Counted from the stretch's first letter, positions 25,805 to 35,383 are shown. The stretch is 64,000 bases of DNA from Chitinophagaceae bacterium (GCA_016721085.1 JADKJI010000023.1:32152-96151); one strand, 5' to 3'. Notes: generated by a model from the letters alone, not told the origin. Numbers and translations are program-made.

Positions 25805-28630
25805 TTGAAAAATTGGATCACCCTTTTCCTGGGACTCTGTAGCTTCTTCCCTTCATTTAGCCAGTCTGCCTACTGGCAGCAGGAACTGCATTACAGGATT
25901 GATGTAACCCTAAACGATAAAGAACATAGCCTCGATGGCTTTCTAAAACTCGACTACAAAAACCAATCTCCCGATACCCTTACTTTTATCTGGTTCCACC
26001 TTTGGCCAAACGCTTTTAAGAACGATAAGACTGCTTTTAGTGAACAATTGCTTCAAAATGGCCGGACCGATTTCTATTTCTCTCCAAAAGAAAAAAGAGG
26101 TTATATCAACCGACTTGATTTCAGGACTGAGAACAATACACTTAAAATTGCAGATCATCCGCTGTATATCGATATGGTAAAAGTCTTTCTCTTAAAACCT
26201 TTGGCACCCGGAGAGCAGACAACAATAAATACCCCATTTCACGTTCAGTTACCTTATAATTTTTCGAGAGGAGGACATAAAGGCCAATCCTATCAAATTA
26301 CCCAATGGTTTCCAAAACCAGCAGTATACGATAGAGATGGATGGCATCAAATGCCCTATCTGGATCAGGGAGAATTTTATAGCGAATTCGGCAGTTTTGA
26401 AGTACAGATAACCCTTCCTTCCAATTATGTAGTAGCAGCTACTGGTGAACTTCAAAATGAAGAAGAAAAAAAATGGTTATTGGAAAGACGAAATTTCAAA
26501 ATACCTGAAATCGTAAAACCCAAAACAAATACAAAATCATTCAAGAAGCCCGATATAGAAAACCTGATAGCAATTCCTTCATCTTCTACATCTAAAACAC
26601 TTATTTATAAACAAGACAATATTCATGATTTTGCCTGGTTTGCTGATAAGACATATGTTGTAGATCATGATACTATTCAGTTAGCATCTGGAAGAATCGT
26701 AGACGCTTATAATTTCTACTGGCCAAAAGATGCAAAACCATGGAGCAAAGGAGTAAGCTTTATAAAAGAAGCTATACAATTCCGTTCTCGACTTATCGGT
26801 GAATATCCATACAATTGTGCAAGCGTGGTAGAAGCCAATATGGGATTTGAAGGAGGAATGGAATACCCAACTATCACTTCCATTTCACCATCGCAGTCTG
26901 AGAGATCACTCGATGAAGTGATAGAACATGAACTGGGACATAACTGGTTCTATGGTATTCTGGCAAGCAATGAAAGGAAACATCCATGGATGGATGAAGG
27001 AATGAACAGCTATTTCGATCATCGCTATGCTGAAGCCAGATATAAAGACAAATTATATTCCCCCAAAAGCCATTTGCCTGAAAGTTTTGAAAATATATTA
27101 GTAAATACTTTCGCTGTCACAAAGAAAGACCAACCTATTGAAACCAGCTCCGATAGCTTCTCTATCACCAATTATGGATTGACCGCATACATAAAAACAG
27201 CCAACTGGCTTGGTCAACTTGAGAAGGAAATAGGAAGGGAAAAATTTGACGCTGCTTTTCGTGCTTACTATAATCAATGGAAATTCAAACATCCTCGGCC
27301 AGCTGACTTTTTTTATTCGATGGAAAAATCTACCGGAATGTCAGCAATTGCCATGAATGCAGATATCAATAAAAAAGGTCTTTTATCTCAGGATTCAGTA
27401 GTAAAAAAACAAGTTCGGTTCACTATTCTTCCTAATCTGGCAGAAACAAATAAGTATCATTATATAAATATTCTTCCCGCCCCAGGACAAAATTTCTATG
27501 ATGGGTTTATGCTTGGTGTTATTATACATAATTACAACTTGCCTCCTTCTCCCTTCCAGTTTTTTATAGCACCACAATATGGATTTAAAAGCAATAAAAT
27601 AAATGGCATTGGTCGGTTGGGATATACATGGCGAAAAGATGGCCCAATAGAAAAAATAATTGCAAGTGTAGGTGGCGAAAAATATTCCTATCTATCAGGA
27701 ATCGATAGTAATAACCAAAAAATATCAGCAGGCTTTTATAAGTTCACCCCTGCTTTGCGTTTCTATTTTAAAGAAGCGAATGCCCGAAGCAGTCGTGAGA
27801 AATGGCTGGAATGGAAAACCTATCTGATTGGGGAATCAGGATTTGATTACAAATTAAAATCAACAGATTCTCTGTATTATCCATCACTGGGATCCACAGT
27901 GAACAGATATCTCAACCAAATAACTTATTCCATCGCAGATTACAGAGCCTTATATCCCTTCGATATACAATTACAAGCGCAACAAGCAAAAGATTTCTAC
28001 AGGATAAACTTCACAGCTAATTACTTTCTGAACTATGCTTCAGGAGGTGGTGCCTCTGTAAGAGTATTTGCTGCCAAATTCGGCTATCTGGGAACCCGAA
28101 CTTCTGCAAAAGAGTTTGCAACAACCAATTTTCAACCCAAACTTACTGCAGTAAGAGGCGGCGAGGATTACACTTACGGCAATTATTTCTCTGGAAGGAA
28201 TGAAACCGATGGTTTCAATAGCCAACAGATAATGATGCGGGATGGGGGACTAAAACTACGAACCGATCTGTTCCAGGGATTACAGGGAAGAAGTGAAAAC
28301 TGGGTAGCCGCTATCAATCTTACAACAAGTATCCCTAGTTCCATTTTACCAAAAGTGATTCCACTTAAACTATTTCTAGACGCTGGCTCTTATGCCGAAG
28401 CCTGGAAAAAAGATGCTAATACTCAGAAATTTTTATTCGTTGGGGGACTACAACTTTCACTCATAAACAATATCGTGAACATTTATGCACCATTGGTGTA
28501 CAGCAAAGATTTTTCAAATAATCTGAAAACCGTTCCTGAAGAAAACAAATTCCTTCGGAAAATATCTTTCAGTATCGATATTCAACGAATCAGTATTCGC
28601 AGATTGAGCAAAAACCAACTTCCATTTTAA
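25805..28630 (+). CDS. M1-family metallopeptidase fused to a probable outer-membrane beta-barrel
   Basis: The product is 941 aa and translation begins at TTG (25805), which gives a complete signal peptide (KNWITLFLGLCSFFPSFSQS); no ATG suits. Residues 20-525 repeat the architecture of the upstream peptidase, with the zinc site HELGH at 375-379 and WMDEGMNSYF. The C-terminal ~400 residues alternate polar and hydrophobic residues in strand-length blocks (FRLGYTWRKDG-like, TPALRFYFKEA, YRINFTANYFLNYASGG) and close with a terminal strand ISFSIDIQRISI, consistent with an outer-membrane barrel. This predicts a surface- or periplasm-facing aminopeptidase anchored by its own barrel. The peptidase family is certain; the barrel is inferred. 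Confidence 0.85.
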   Translation: MKNWITLFLGLCSFFPSFSQSAYWQQELHYRIDVTLNDKEHSLDGFLKLDYKNQSPDTLTFIWFHLWPNAFKNDKTAFSEQLLQNGRTDFYFSPKEKRGYINRLDFRTENNTLKIADHPLYIDMVKVFLLKPLAPGEQTTINTPFHVQLPYNFSRGGHKGQSYQITQWFPKPAVYDRDGWHQMPYLDQGEFYSEFGSFEVQITLPSNYVVAATGELQNEEEKKWLLERRNFKIPEIVKPKTNTKSFKKPDIENLIAIPSSSTSKTLIYKQDNIHDFAWFADKTYVVDHDTIQLASGRIVDAYNFYWPKDAKPWSKGVSFIKEAIQFRSRLIGEYPYNCASVVEANMGFEGGMEYPTITSISPSQSERSLDEVIEHELGHNWFYGILASNERKHPWMDEGMNSYFDHRYAEARYKDKLYSPKSHLPESFENILVNTFAVTKKDQPIETSSDSFSITNYGLTAYIKTANWLGQLEKEIGREKFDAAFRAYYNQWKFKHPRPADFFYSMEKSTGMSAIAMNADINKKGLLSQDSVVKKQVRFTILPNLAETNKYHYINILPAPGQNFYDGFMLGVIIHNYNLPPSPFQFFIAPQYGFKSNKINGIGRLGYTWRKDGPIEKIIASVGGEKYSYLSGIDSNNQKISAGFYKFTPALRFYFKEANARSSREKWLEWKTYLIGESGFDYKLKSTDSLYYPSLGSTVNRYLNQITYSIADYRALYPFDIQLQAQQAKDFYRINFTANYFLNYASGGGASVRVFAAKFGYLGTRTSAKEFATTNFQPKLTAVRGGEDYTYGNYFSGRNETDGFNSQQIMMRDGGLKLRTDLFQGLQGRSENWVAAINLTTSIPSSILPKVIPLKLFLDAGSYAEAWKKDANTQKFLFVGGLQLSLINNIVNIYAPLVYSKDFSNNLKTVPEENKFLRKISFSIDIQRISIRRLSKNQLPF

Positions 28631-28632
28631 TT

Positions 28633-29552
28633 ATGCATGGCAATATCCGATACCTTAAACGGGCTGATATAGACACTGCAAAATGGGATGATTGCATTGA
28701 GAACTCCTCAAACGGACTTATTTACGGCTATTCTTATTATTTAGACATCATGTCGCGCCATTGGGATGCCCTGTTTTGGGCGATTACGAAGCCGTGATGC
28801 CTTTAACATGGAACAGGAAGTGGACCATACATTATCTTTATCAACCGCCATTCACAGCGAGCTTGGGTATTTTCGGAAACCATCTTAACGAAGACATCTG
28901 CAAGAATTTCATTGCATCCATCCCTCAACATTTCAAATTAGTCGAAATTGAAATGAATGCAGGGAATATATTTAACAATGGAACACAAGATATTAGCCAA
29001 AGGAATAATTATGTTTTATCACTCAATAAACCATATGCAGAAATCACAAAAGGCTATAAGGACAATGTAAAAAGAAATGTAAGAAAAGCTCAACAGTTAG
29101 AGTGCATGTACGTAAAGGAAGTGCCCATTGATAAAGTGATTCATCTCTCCAGTGAAATAATGGGTAAGATATCTAACCTGAAAGCCGACGATTACGAAAG
29201 ATTCAAAAAACTTTATACATTACTTCAATCAAAAAACGCAGCTACCTCAAGAGGAGTTTATTCCCTTCAGAATGAATTAGTGGCTTCCTGTGTTTATTTT
29301 TTCTCCAACAACCGCTGCTATTACATACTTGTAGGTAATCATCCCAATGGCAAAACAATGGGTGCCTCACATTTTCTTATTGACCGCTTTATAGAAGAAT
29401 TCTCCAATCAAAATTTAGTACTCGACTTCGAAGGCTCCGATCTTGGAAACATCGCCTTCTTTTATAGCAGCTTCGGCGCTACACTGGAAACATATCCGTC
29501 GTTGAGGGTGAATAGGTTGCCTTGGTGGGTGAGAGCGCTGAGGAGAATTTGA
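28633..29552 (+). pseudogene. GNAT/FemAB-like acyltransferase (one-base frameshift)
   Basis: Translation from the ATG at 28633, 2 bp after the peptidase stop, gives YLKRADIDTAKWDDCIENS. This frame stops at 28797. The frame that continues (GDYEAVMPLTWNRKW onward) matches the conserved remainder. One G is missing near 28773, where LFWAITKP should read LVLGDYEAV. The repaired product is about 306 aa. The N-half (YSYYLDIMS, VMPLTWNRK) and C-half (SRGVYSLQNELVASCVYFFSNNRCYYILVGNHP, FLIDRFIEEF) are typical of Bacteroidota GNAT-fold proteins related to FemAB. The acyl acceptor is unknown. Confidence 0.75.
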
Positions 29553-29803
29553 GAATTTGAAGATTTGGAAATTTGAAATGGAAATTGAAAATTGAAATTT
29601 GGAAATGTGAAGATGTGAAGATGTGGAAAATGAAACAGCCGAATACAAATTAGTAAATTTGAAATTAATGTATTGACTTTATTAGTAAAAATTCCAATTT
29701 CAAATTTAAAATGTATTTGGCTGTTTCATTTCCACATCTTCACATTTCCAATTTCGTTTGGCTGTTCATTCTCAAATTCTCAAATTTTCAAATTTTCAAA
29801 TTC
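29553..29803. repeat. Long imperfect inverted repeat between convergent genes
   Basis: About 250 bases folding on themselves. The left side has GGAAATGTGAAGATGTGAAG, then a block GAAACAGCCGAATACAAAT; the right side has the complementary TGTATTTGGCTGTTTC and CCACATCTTCACATTTCC. The outer ends are runs of AATTTGAGAATTTGA and CAAATTCTCAAATTTTC. It lies exactly between the stops of the GNAT gene (+) and ispD (-), so it may end transcription from both sides. AATTTGAAAATTTG blocks recur at 58441-58550 and 60385-60535. Confidence 0.75.
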
Positions 29804-30477
29804 CTAAAGCCCCCTCTCCTCCAATATCTTCTCCGCAATAAGTATATCAATCGGCCTTGTAATTTTGATATTCGAAGAATCGCCTTCCACCAATTGAATC
29901 TTCACTCCTAGCTTTTCCACTACACTTGCTTCGTCTGTGAATGACTCGAGATAGTCTTGTTCAAAGGCTGCTTTGATAATATCGCTATAGAAAGTCTGGG
30001 GTGTTTGAATGATGCGAACTTTATTCCGATCTACTTGCTGGTTGCCGTTTATGGTTTCAAGACGAATAGTATCAACTGCTGTTACCGCAGGAATAGCATT
30101 GCCTTTTTCAATTGCGGTATCGTAACAAGTCCTGATAAGCTCAGGAGTTATCAAACATCTCACCCCATCGTGAACAAAAACGATGCTGTGTTGTTGAATA
30201 TGGTCTAGCCCTTTCTTTACTGAATGAAATCGGGTTTCTCCACCTACTGTAATACCAATTCTGTCAGGCTCAAAAGTAGACCTGATTATTTCCAGTCCTT
30301 TTTCAACATGAGCTTCCGGTACTACGAGAATAATTTCCAAATCATTAAACGCCTTTAAAAAGCTGTTAACGTATACCACAAAACTGGCTTGCCATCCAAC
30401 TCAAGGAATTGCTTAGGAACTACAGTACCCATTCTCAATCCGGAACCACCGGCTACTATGACTGCGTATTTTTTCAT
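29804..30477 (-). CDS. ispD: 2-C-methyl-D-erythritol 4-phosphate cytidylyltransferase (one-base frameshift)
   Basis: IspD couples CTP with MEP in the non-mevalonate isoprenoid pathway. The ATG at 30477 starts MKKYAVIVAGGSGLRMG (nucleotide-binding loop) and PKQFLELDGKPVLWYTL. The frame is interrupted in the A5 run at 30357-30361; a sixth A joins it to FLKAFNDLEIILVVP. The rest holds VFVHDGVRCLI, AIPAVTAVDTIR, RIIQTPQTF and FTDEASVVEKLG, all family motifs. The repaired length of 224 aa is normal for IspD. Read without repair, only a GTG-started 191-residue fragment (29804-30379) remains. An essential pathway gene with a homopolymer lesion points to sequence error. Confidence 0.9.
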
Positions 30478-30479
30478 TC

Positions 30480-30776
30480 TGGAGTAAAAAGTTATAAGTA
30501 ATACGTCTTAGGTTTAAGGTTTAAAGTTTAAGGTTTAAAGTTGGGTAACAGTCATTACTGGTTTCCATCACCAAACTAATTCTAACAAATAAACATACTA
30601 ACAACTCACGACTCACGACTCCCGAGTAACGACTCCCGACTTGTATTTACTTCCGGACTTTAAATTAGGTATCTCCGAAAATCAAACACCGCGGACTTAA
30701 AATTCTTACTCTCCAAAATTCAAACACCGCGGACTTCCGGACTATTATTCCAGACTTCCGGACTATTAAGCCCGAC
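30480..30776. repeat. Intergenic repeat cluster (CCGCGGACTT family and small direct repeats)
   Basis: This stretch between ispD and the STAS gene holds no gene. It contains tandem GTTTAAGGTTTAAA units (about 30509-30541), CGACTCACGACTCCCGAG-type repeats (30607-30643), and two units of TCTCCAAAATTCAAACACC followed by GCGGACTTCCGGACT (30671-30744). The last family recurs as inverted copies at 36723-36796 and 37032-37098. Confidence 0.75.
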
Positions 30777-31145
30777 TTAATCCAAGAACTCTCTCTCAAT
30801 CTCCTCCATCTGAACAATATCCCACGCCTCGCTTTCCGTAGGAGTCACATTCATAACTTCAAGAAGTTCCAGCTTTTCAAGAATAGCTTCCACTTCAGGT
30901 TGCAGCAAGCAAATTACAAACGACGCATTGTTCTCATAAAAATGCTGTTGAACCTGTGCCAGATAAACGGCTGCAGCATCCTCCACAGTATGGATGTCTT
31001 CCATTTTCAGGACAACATTTTTAACGTCATTTTGCAACAAAGGACTTAAACTTTTATCCAGCTCTTCTGTCATATTAGCAGCAAGAATCGCCTCTTTGAT
31101 AGTTATGACATGGAATTTCTCTTTGGTATCAATTTTGACCTCCAT
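30777..31145 (-). CDS. STAS-domain protein (anti-sigma-factor-antagonist-like)
   Basis: The product is 122 aa. The order of a beta strand (FHVITIKEAI), acidic helix (MTEELDKSL), second strand (DVKNVVLKMEDIHTVEDAAAVYL) and later helix (VEAILEKLELLEVMNV) fits a STAS domain. The phosphorylatable Ser seen in SpoIIAA-type antagonists is not in its usual place: the loop reads HTVEDAAAV. It may therefore act without a switch kinase. It is divergent from clpC (100-bp shared upstream region). The partner is unknown. Confidence 0.65.
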   Translation of the reverse strand: MEVKIDTKEKFHVITIKEAILAANMTEELDKSLSPLLQNDVKNVVLKMEDIHTVEDAAAVYLAQVQQHFYENNASFVICLLQPEVEAILEKLELLEVMNVTPTESEAWDIVQMEEIEREFLD

Positions 31146-31245
31146 AACACACTTTTAGTTGTTAACAGCCGTTAATAACAATACGGTCTGTTAAGTCAAA
31201 AATATTCGTTATTATTGTATCAATCACAATTAATTACAAAAAAAA

Positions 31246-33774
31246 ATGGACAACAATTTTTCAGCCCAGGTTAAGGAGATTATCTCCTTCAGCAGGGAAG
31301 AAGCTTTGCGGCTGGGAAATGATTTTATCGGTACGGAACATCTACTGCTGGGACTGATCCGCGAGGGTGAGAATACAGCTGTGAGGATCCTTAAGAGTTT
31401 CAATGTTGATTTGTACGAATTAAGGAAAGAAGTAGAGTTAGCCGTTAAAGACAAAACCGGTAAGAACATTGCCAACATCAACAGCTTACCCCTTACGAAA
31501 CAAGCGGAGAAGGTGATCCGGGTAACGGTACTTGAAGCGAAGGCGCTGAAAAGTCCAACCGTTGAAACAGAACACCTCATGCTCTCCATCCTAAAGAATA
31601 AAGAAAACGTTGCAACCCAAATATTAAATCAATTTGATGTGGATTACGACCTCTTCCGCAATGAATTAGGCGTTGTGAAAAGCAACGACGTTCGCAGCGA
31701 ATATACAGACGAGAATGAAGACGATTTCGACGAGGAAAAGAAATTCTCCCAACAGAAATCACGCTCTGGCACAAATGCCAAAAGCAAAACACCTGTACTC
31801 GATAATTTCGGACGCGATATCACCCGCATGGCTGAAAGCGGTTCATTAGACCCGATAGTAGGACGTGAAGCTGAAATCGAAAGAGTTTCACAAATTCTAT
31901 CTCGTCGTAAAAAGAACAACCCAATACTTATCGGTGAACCTGGGGTTGGTAAAACAGCCATCGTAGAAGGATTAGCTCTCCGAATCGTTCAACGTAAAGT
32001 ATCAAGAGTTCTCTTCGATAAACGTGTTATTTCTTTAGACCTCGCTGCCCTGGTAGCAGGAACAAAATACCGTGGACAGTTTGAAGAAAGAATGAAAGCA
32101 ATCATGAACGAGTTGGAAAAGAACCGTGATGTGATACTGTTCATCGACGAAATACATACTATTGTTGGAGCAGGTGGTGCCAGTGGATCACTCGATGCTT
32201 CTAACATATTCAAACCAGCTCTCGCAAGAGGCGAACTGCAATGTATAGGCGCTTCTACCCTGGATGAATACCGTATGTATATCGAGAAAGATGGTGCCCT
32301 CGACCGTCGTTTCCAAAAAGTAATGGTTGAACCACCAAGTGTTGATGAAACCATTCAGATCCTTACTAACATCCAAAGCAAATACGAAGACTACCATAAT
32401 GTCACTTACTCTGTTGAAGCAATCGACGCTTGCGTAAAACTGAGCGACCGTTACATTACAGACAGACTTCTTCCAGACAAAGCAATTGACGTAATGGATG
32501 AAGTAGGTGCGCGCGTTCACCTGAAGAATATCAATGTTCCAAAAGATATACTTGATCTTGAAAAGAAGATTGAAGATGTGAAGGGCGAAAAAAACAAAGT
32601 GGTGAAAAGCCAGAAGTTTGAAGAAGCCGCTTCATTACGCGATACTGAAAAACGTCTTCAGGAAGAACTTGAAGCCGCTAAAGCGAAATGGGAAGAAGAA
32701 AGCAAACACAAACGCTTCCCTATCGATGAACAAGCTATTGCAGAAGTAGTGAGTATGATGACAGGAATCCCTGTAACAAGAATGGTTCAGGCAGAAACTG
32801 ATAAGCTGCGCAAGATGGCAGACGATATGAAGCATATGGTGGTAGGACAAAACGAAGCCATTGCCAAAGTTGTTAAAGCTATCCAGCGTAACCGTGTAGG
32901 ACTTAAAGATCCAAAGAAACCAATTGGTACTTTCATCTTCCTTGGACCTACAGGTGTTGGTAAAACAGAATTAGCACGCTCACTCGCCAGATATATGTTC
33001 GATTCAGAAGATGCTCTCATTCGCATCGACATGAGTGAATACATGGAGAAATTCACTGTGAGCCGTTTGGTGGGTGCCCCTCCAGGATATGTAGGATATG
33101 AAGAAGGTGGTCAGCTTACTGAAAAAGTTCGCCGTAAGCCTTATTCAGTAATACTGCTGGATGAAATTGAAAAAGCCCATCCGGATATCTACAACATCCT
33201 GCTGCAAGTTTTGGATGATGGACAGTTAACAGATGGTTTAGGCCGTAAGGTAGACTTCAAGAATACTACAATCATCATGACCTCGAATATTGGGGTTCGC
33301 CAATTGAAAGACTTTGGTGATGGTGTAGGATTTGCCACAGCATCAAGAACTCAGAATGCTGATGAAAACAACAAAGCGGTTATTGAAAAGGCTCTGAAGA
33401 AAACCTTCTCTCCTGAATTCCTTAACCGTATTGATGATGTAATCATATTCAATACCCTTACAAGAGACAATATCTTTGAAATCATCGATATCCTCATGAA
33501 AGGTGTAATGAAAAGACTTACCAACCTTGGATTCTCAATGGAGCTTACAGAAGATGCCAAGAATTTCATAGCAGACAAAGGATATGATTCGCAATTCGGT
33601 GCTCGTCCACTGCATAGAGCCATCCAGAAATACCTGGAAGACCCATTGGCGGAAGAAATACTCAATATGCATATCAAACCAGGTGATATTATGATTGCTG
33701 ATCTGGATCCCCTTGATAAGTCAAAACTCCAGTTCACATTAAAAGAATCTCCTAAAGAGAAATCTAAAGCATAA
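31246..33774 (+). CDS. clpC: ATP-dependent Clp protease ATP-binding subunit ClpC
   Basis: The product is 842 aa, the normal length. An N-terminal Clp_N double repeat covers residues 1-145 (GNDFIGTEHLLLGLIREGEN, SPTVETEHLMLSIL). The first AAA+ domain has Walker A GEPGVGKT at 230-237 and FIDEIHTIVGAGG. A UVR-type coiled coil around 430-470 (KSQKFEEAASLRD) marks ClpC rather than ClpA/B. The second AAA+ domain has Walker A GPTGVGKT at 567-574, VGAPPGYVGYEEGG and the GARPL sensor near the C-terminus. The hexamer unfolds proteins for ClpP. It is followed by a terminator at 33798. Confidence 0.97.
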   Translation: MDNNFSAQVKEIISFSREEALRLGNDFIGTEHLLLGLIREGENTAVRILKSFNVDLYELRKEVELAVKDKTGKNIANINSLPLTKQAEKVIRVTVLEAKALKSPTVETEHLMLSILKNKENVATQILNQFDVDYDLFRNELGVVKSNDVRSEYTDENEDDFDEEKKFSQQKSRSGTNAKSKTPVLDNFGRDITRMAESGSLDPIVGREAEIERVSQILSRRKKNNPILIGEPGVGKTAIVEGLALRIVQRKVSRVLFDKRVISLDLAALVAGTKYRGQFEERMKAIMNELEKNRDVILFIDEIHTIVGAGGASGSLDASNIFKPALARGELQCIGASTLDEYRMYIEKDGALDRRFQKVMVEPPSVDETIQILTNIQSKYEDYHNVTYSVEAIDACVKLSDRYITDRLLPDKAIDVMDEVGARVHLKNINVPKDILDLEKKIEDVKGEKNKVVKSQKFEEAASLRDTEKRLQEELEAAKAKWEEESKHKRFPIDEQAIAEVVSMMTGIPVTRMVQAETDKLRKMADDMKHMVVGQNEAIAKVVKAIQRNRVGLKDPKKPIGTFIFLGPTGVGKTELARSLARYMFDSEDALIRIDMSEYMEKFTVSRLVGAPPGYVGYEEGGQLTEKVRRKPYSVILLDEIEKAHPDIYNILLQVLDDGQLTDGLGRKVDFKNTTIIMTSNIGVRQLKDFGDGVGFATASRTQNADENNKAVIEKALKKTFSPEFLNRIDDVIIFNTLTRDNIFEIIDILMKGVMKRLTNLGFSMELTEDAKNFIADKGYDSQFGARPLHRAIQKYLEDPLAEEILNMHIKPGDIMIADLDPLDKSKLQFTLKESPKEKSKA

Positions 33775-33797
33775 CAGAATTTCATCTGATATATTCA

Positions 33798-33821
33798 AAG
33801 GCCCCGGTTTTCAGGGGCCTT
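33798..33821 (+). terminator. Rho-independent terminator after clpC
   Basis: AAGGCCCC, an 8-base loop, GGGGCCTT, then TCTTTATT; about 24 bases after the clpC stop. Confidence 0.8.
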
Positions 33822-33826
33822 CTTTA

Positions 33827-34078
33827 TTGACCCTAATCAATTGACAAAACGCAACTTTCTCCAAATATTCTCGTTTTATACCCAGTCCCATGGTTTAATA
33901 CCACATCCGGGCCGCTCCATCTTCGTGATGGTAATCCCCCAGATGATCGCATTGTAAAATCCAATGTATATGAAAACCGGGTGACTTACCGTAGTGAGTC
34001 ACATTATCGTCACCACTACATTATTTGCCGCAATTTCATTTTGTAAGTAAAATGGATTGCGGCATTTTTGTGTCTGGA
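33827..34078. other. Intergenic stretch with leader hairpin before cmk
   Basis: No certain gene. On the minus strand a 40-codon open frame without a start codon (33876-33998) reads like a membrane segment (VFIYIGFYNAIIWGITIT). A strong hairpin lies at 34026-34064: TGCCGCAAT pairs with ATTGCGGCA and CATTTT with AAAATG, and a T5 tract follows. It ends 14 bases before the cmk start, so it could be an attenuator or leader structure. No promoter is clearly visible. Confidence 0.4.
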
Positions 34079-34765
34079 ATGGACAAGAAGATAATTATCA
34101 CGATCGATGGCTGGAGCAGTTGTGGCAAAAGCACCCTGGCAAAACAATTGGCAAGGGAACTGGGCTATGTCTATATTGACAGTGGAGCCATGTATAGGGC
34201 TATTACCTTGTATTTCCTCCGTAATCATATAGACTGGACAAAACCGGAACTAGTAAAAGATGCCCTGGATCATATTCACCTGGAGTTTCATCCCAATCAC
34301 AAGACCGGACAAAGCGAGATTTATCTCAATGAAGAGAATGTGGAATATGTAATTCGCGACCTGGTTGTGGCGGAAAAAGTGAGCGATGTTGCCGCTATAG
34401 GTGCCGTAAGAAGCTGCGCGGTAGCCCAACAGCAGAAAATGGGACGCCGGAAAGGGATTGTTATGGATGGCAGGGACATTGGCACCGTGGTGTTCCCGGA
34501 TGCTGCCCTGAAAATATTCATGACCGCGGATAAGGAAATAAGGGTTCAAAGACGGTTTAAAGAGCTTTATGAAAAGAACCCAAATGTAACAATAGAAGAG
34601 GTACGGCATAACCTGGAAATGCGCGATCATATAGATTCTCACCGGGAAATCAGCCCTTTACGCCAGGCCGATGATGCCCTCATACTGGATAATTCCACTA
34701 TTTCTGAAAAAGAACAGCTATCTCTAGCCCTGAATTGGGCCGCTGAAAGGATGGGAAAAGCCTGA
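34079..34765 (+). CDS. cmk: Cytidylate kinase
   Basis: The product is 228 aa, starting at the ATG at 34079 that places the P-loop (GWSSCGKST, residues 11-19) at the N-terminus as in the family; an in-frame ATG at 34025 lies before a hairpin and is unlikely. It phosphorylates CMP and dCMP with ATP. Visible motifs are YIDSGAMYRAIT, VMDGRDIGTVVFPDAALKIF and EMRDHIDSHREISPL. The length is typical. It appears to be transcribed alone. Confidence 0.96.
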   Translation: MDKKIIITIDGWSSCGKSTLAKQLARELGYVYIDSGAMYRAITLYFLRNHIDWTKPELVKDALDHIHLEFHPNHKTGQSEIYLNEENVEYVIRDLVVAEKVSDVAAIGAVRSCAVAQQQKMGRRKGIVMDGRDIGTVVFPDAALKIFMTADKEIRVQRRFKELYEKNPNVTIEEVRHNLEMRDHIDSHREISPLRQADDALILDNSTISEKEQLSLALNWAAERMGKA

Positions 34766-34894
34766 TATTCCAAATTTGGGATTATCCCCCGTTTATACCC
34801 ACCCCTTGACAGTACCCTCACTGTTTTGTACTTTGTAGGCCGGTTGAACAGGAAATGCCTGTAAACCTTTTTAATCTTAATCCAAACGTATCTC

Positions 34895-35383
34895 ATGAAA
34901 CAAATCGTAACCGCAGCCATTCTGGCTATCTCCTCCTTTTCATTTTACGCCTGCAATAAGAATGTATCTGAAGACATATTGGTAGCTATACCAGAACCTA
35001 AGTTGGAATCTGCTATCTATCCTGCTATCACTAAGCCTGGACTCATGGGATTAGGAACAGAACAATCCATTTGCGCCACTGGAGACAATATAACACTATT
35101 CCTTCCTTACGAAGTAGTTTCTGAAGACATTCAGGAAGCAACCATTACAATAAGAGACGCAGTTACAGGTACTATTTTGAAAGAAGTGCCAATGAATTTC
35201 TCAACAGATCTGTCTGTACTCAACATTACTGTGCCAGAAGAATTGCAAGGCCAGACATTCCTCTTCTCTAACATGAATCTGGAGAATGAGTTTACTGGTA
35301 AAACAGTAACCGTTTCAACTAATATAAAAGCTACGCTGTTACGTTCAGCAAATACCCTGGAAAATGCATTCCAGGTGCAATAA
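34895..35383 (+). CDS. Hypothetical lipoprotein
   Basis: The product is 162 aa. The N-terminus is a hydrophobic leader with a possible lipobox (FSFYAC, Cys20), after which a mature domain of predicted strands follows (NITLFLPYEVVSEDIQEATI, LNITVPEELQGQTFLFSNM). No known family was recognised. A TACTTTG box upstream (about 34829) could be a promoter element, and a terminator follows at 35404. It therefore looks like a single-gene unit for an envelope protein of unknown role. Confidence 0.65.
   Translation: MKQIVTAAILAISSFSFYACNKNVSEDILVAIPEPKLESAIYPAITKPGLMGLGTEQSICATGDNITLFLPYEVVSEDIQEATITIRDAVTGTILKEVPMNFSTDLSVLNITVPEELQGQTFLFSNMNLENEFTGKTVTVSTNIKATLLRSANTLENAFQVQ

Noticed and set aside
25190..27577. 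Short minus-strand frames within the M1 peptidase genes
   Set aside because: Antisense shadows of well-supported genes with no promoter or domain evidence.
29711..30208. Open frames opposite ispD and over the intergenic palindrome
   Set aside because: Shadows of ispD on the other strand or translations of AT-rich repeat.
34025..34078. Upstream start for cmk at 34025
   Set aside because: It would place 18 extra residues before the P-loop and overlap a stable hairpin; the ATG at 34079 fits the family N-terminus.
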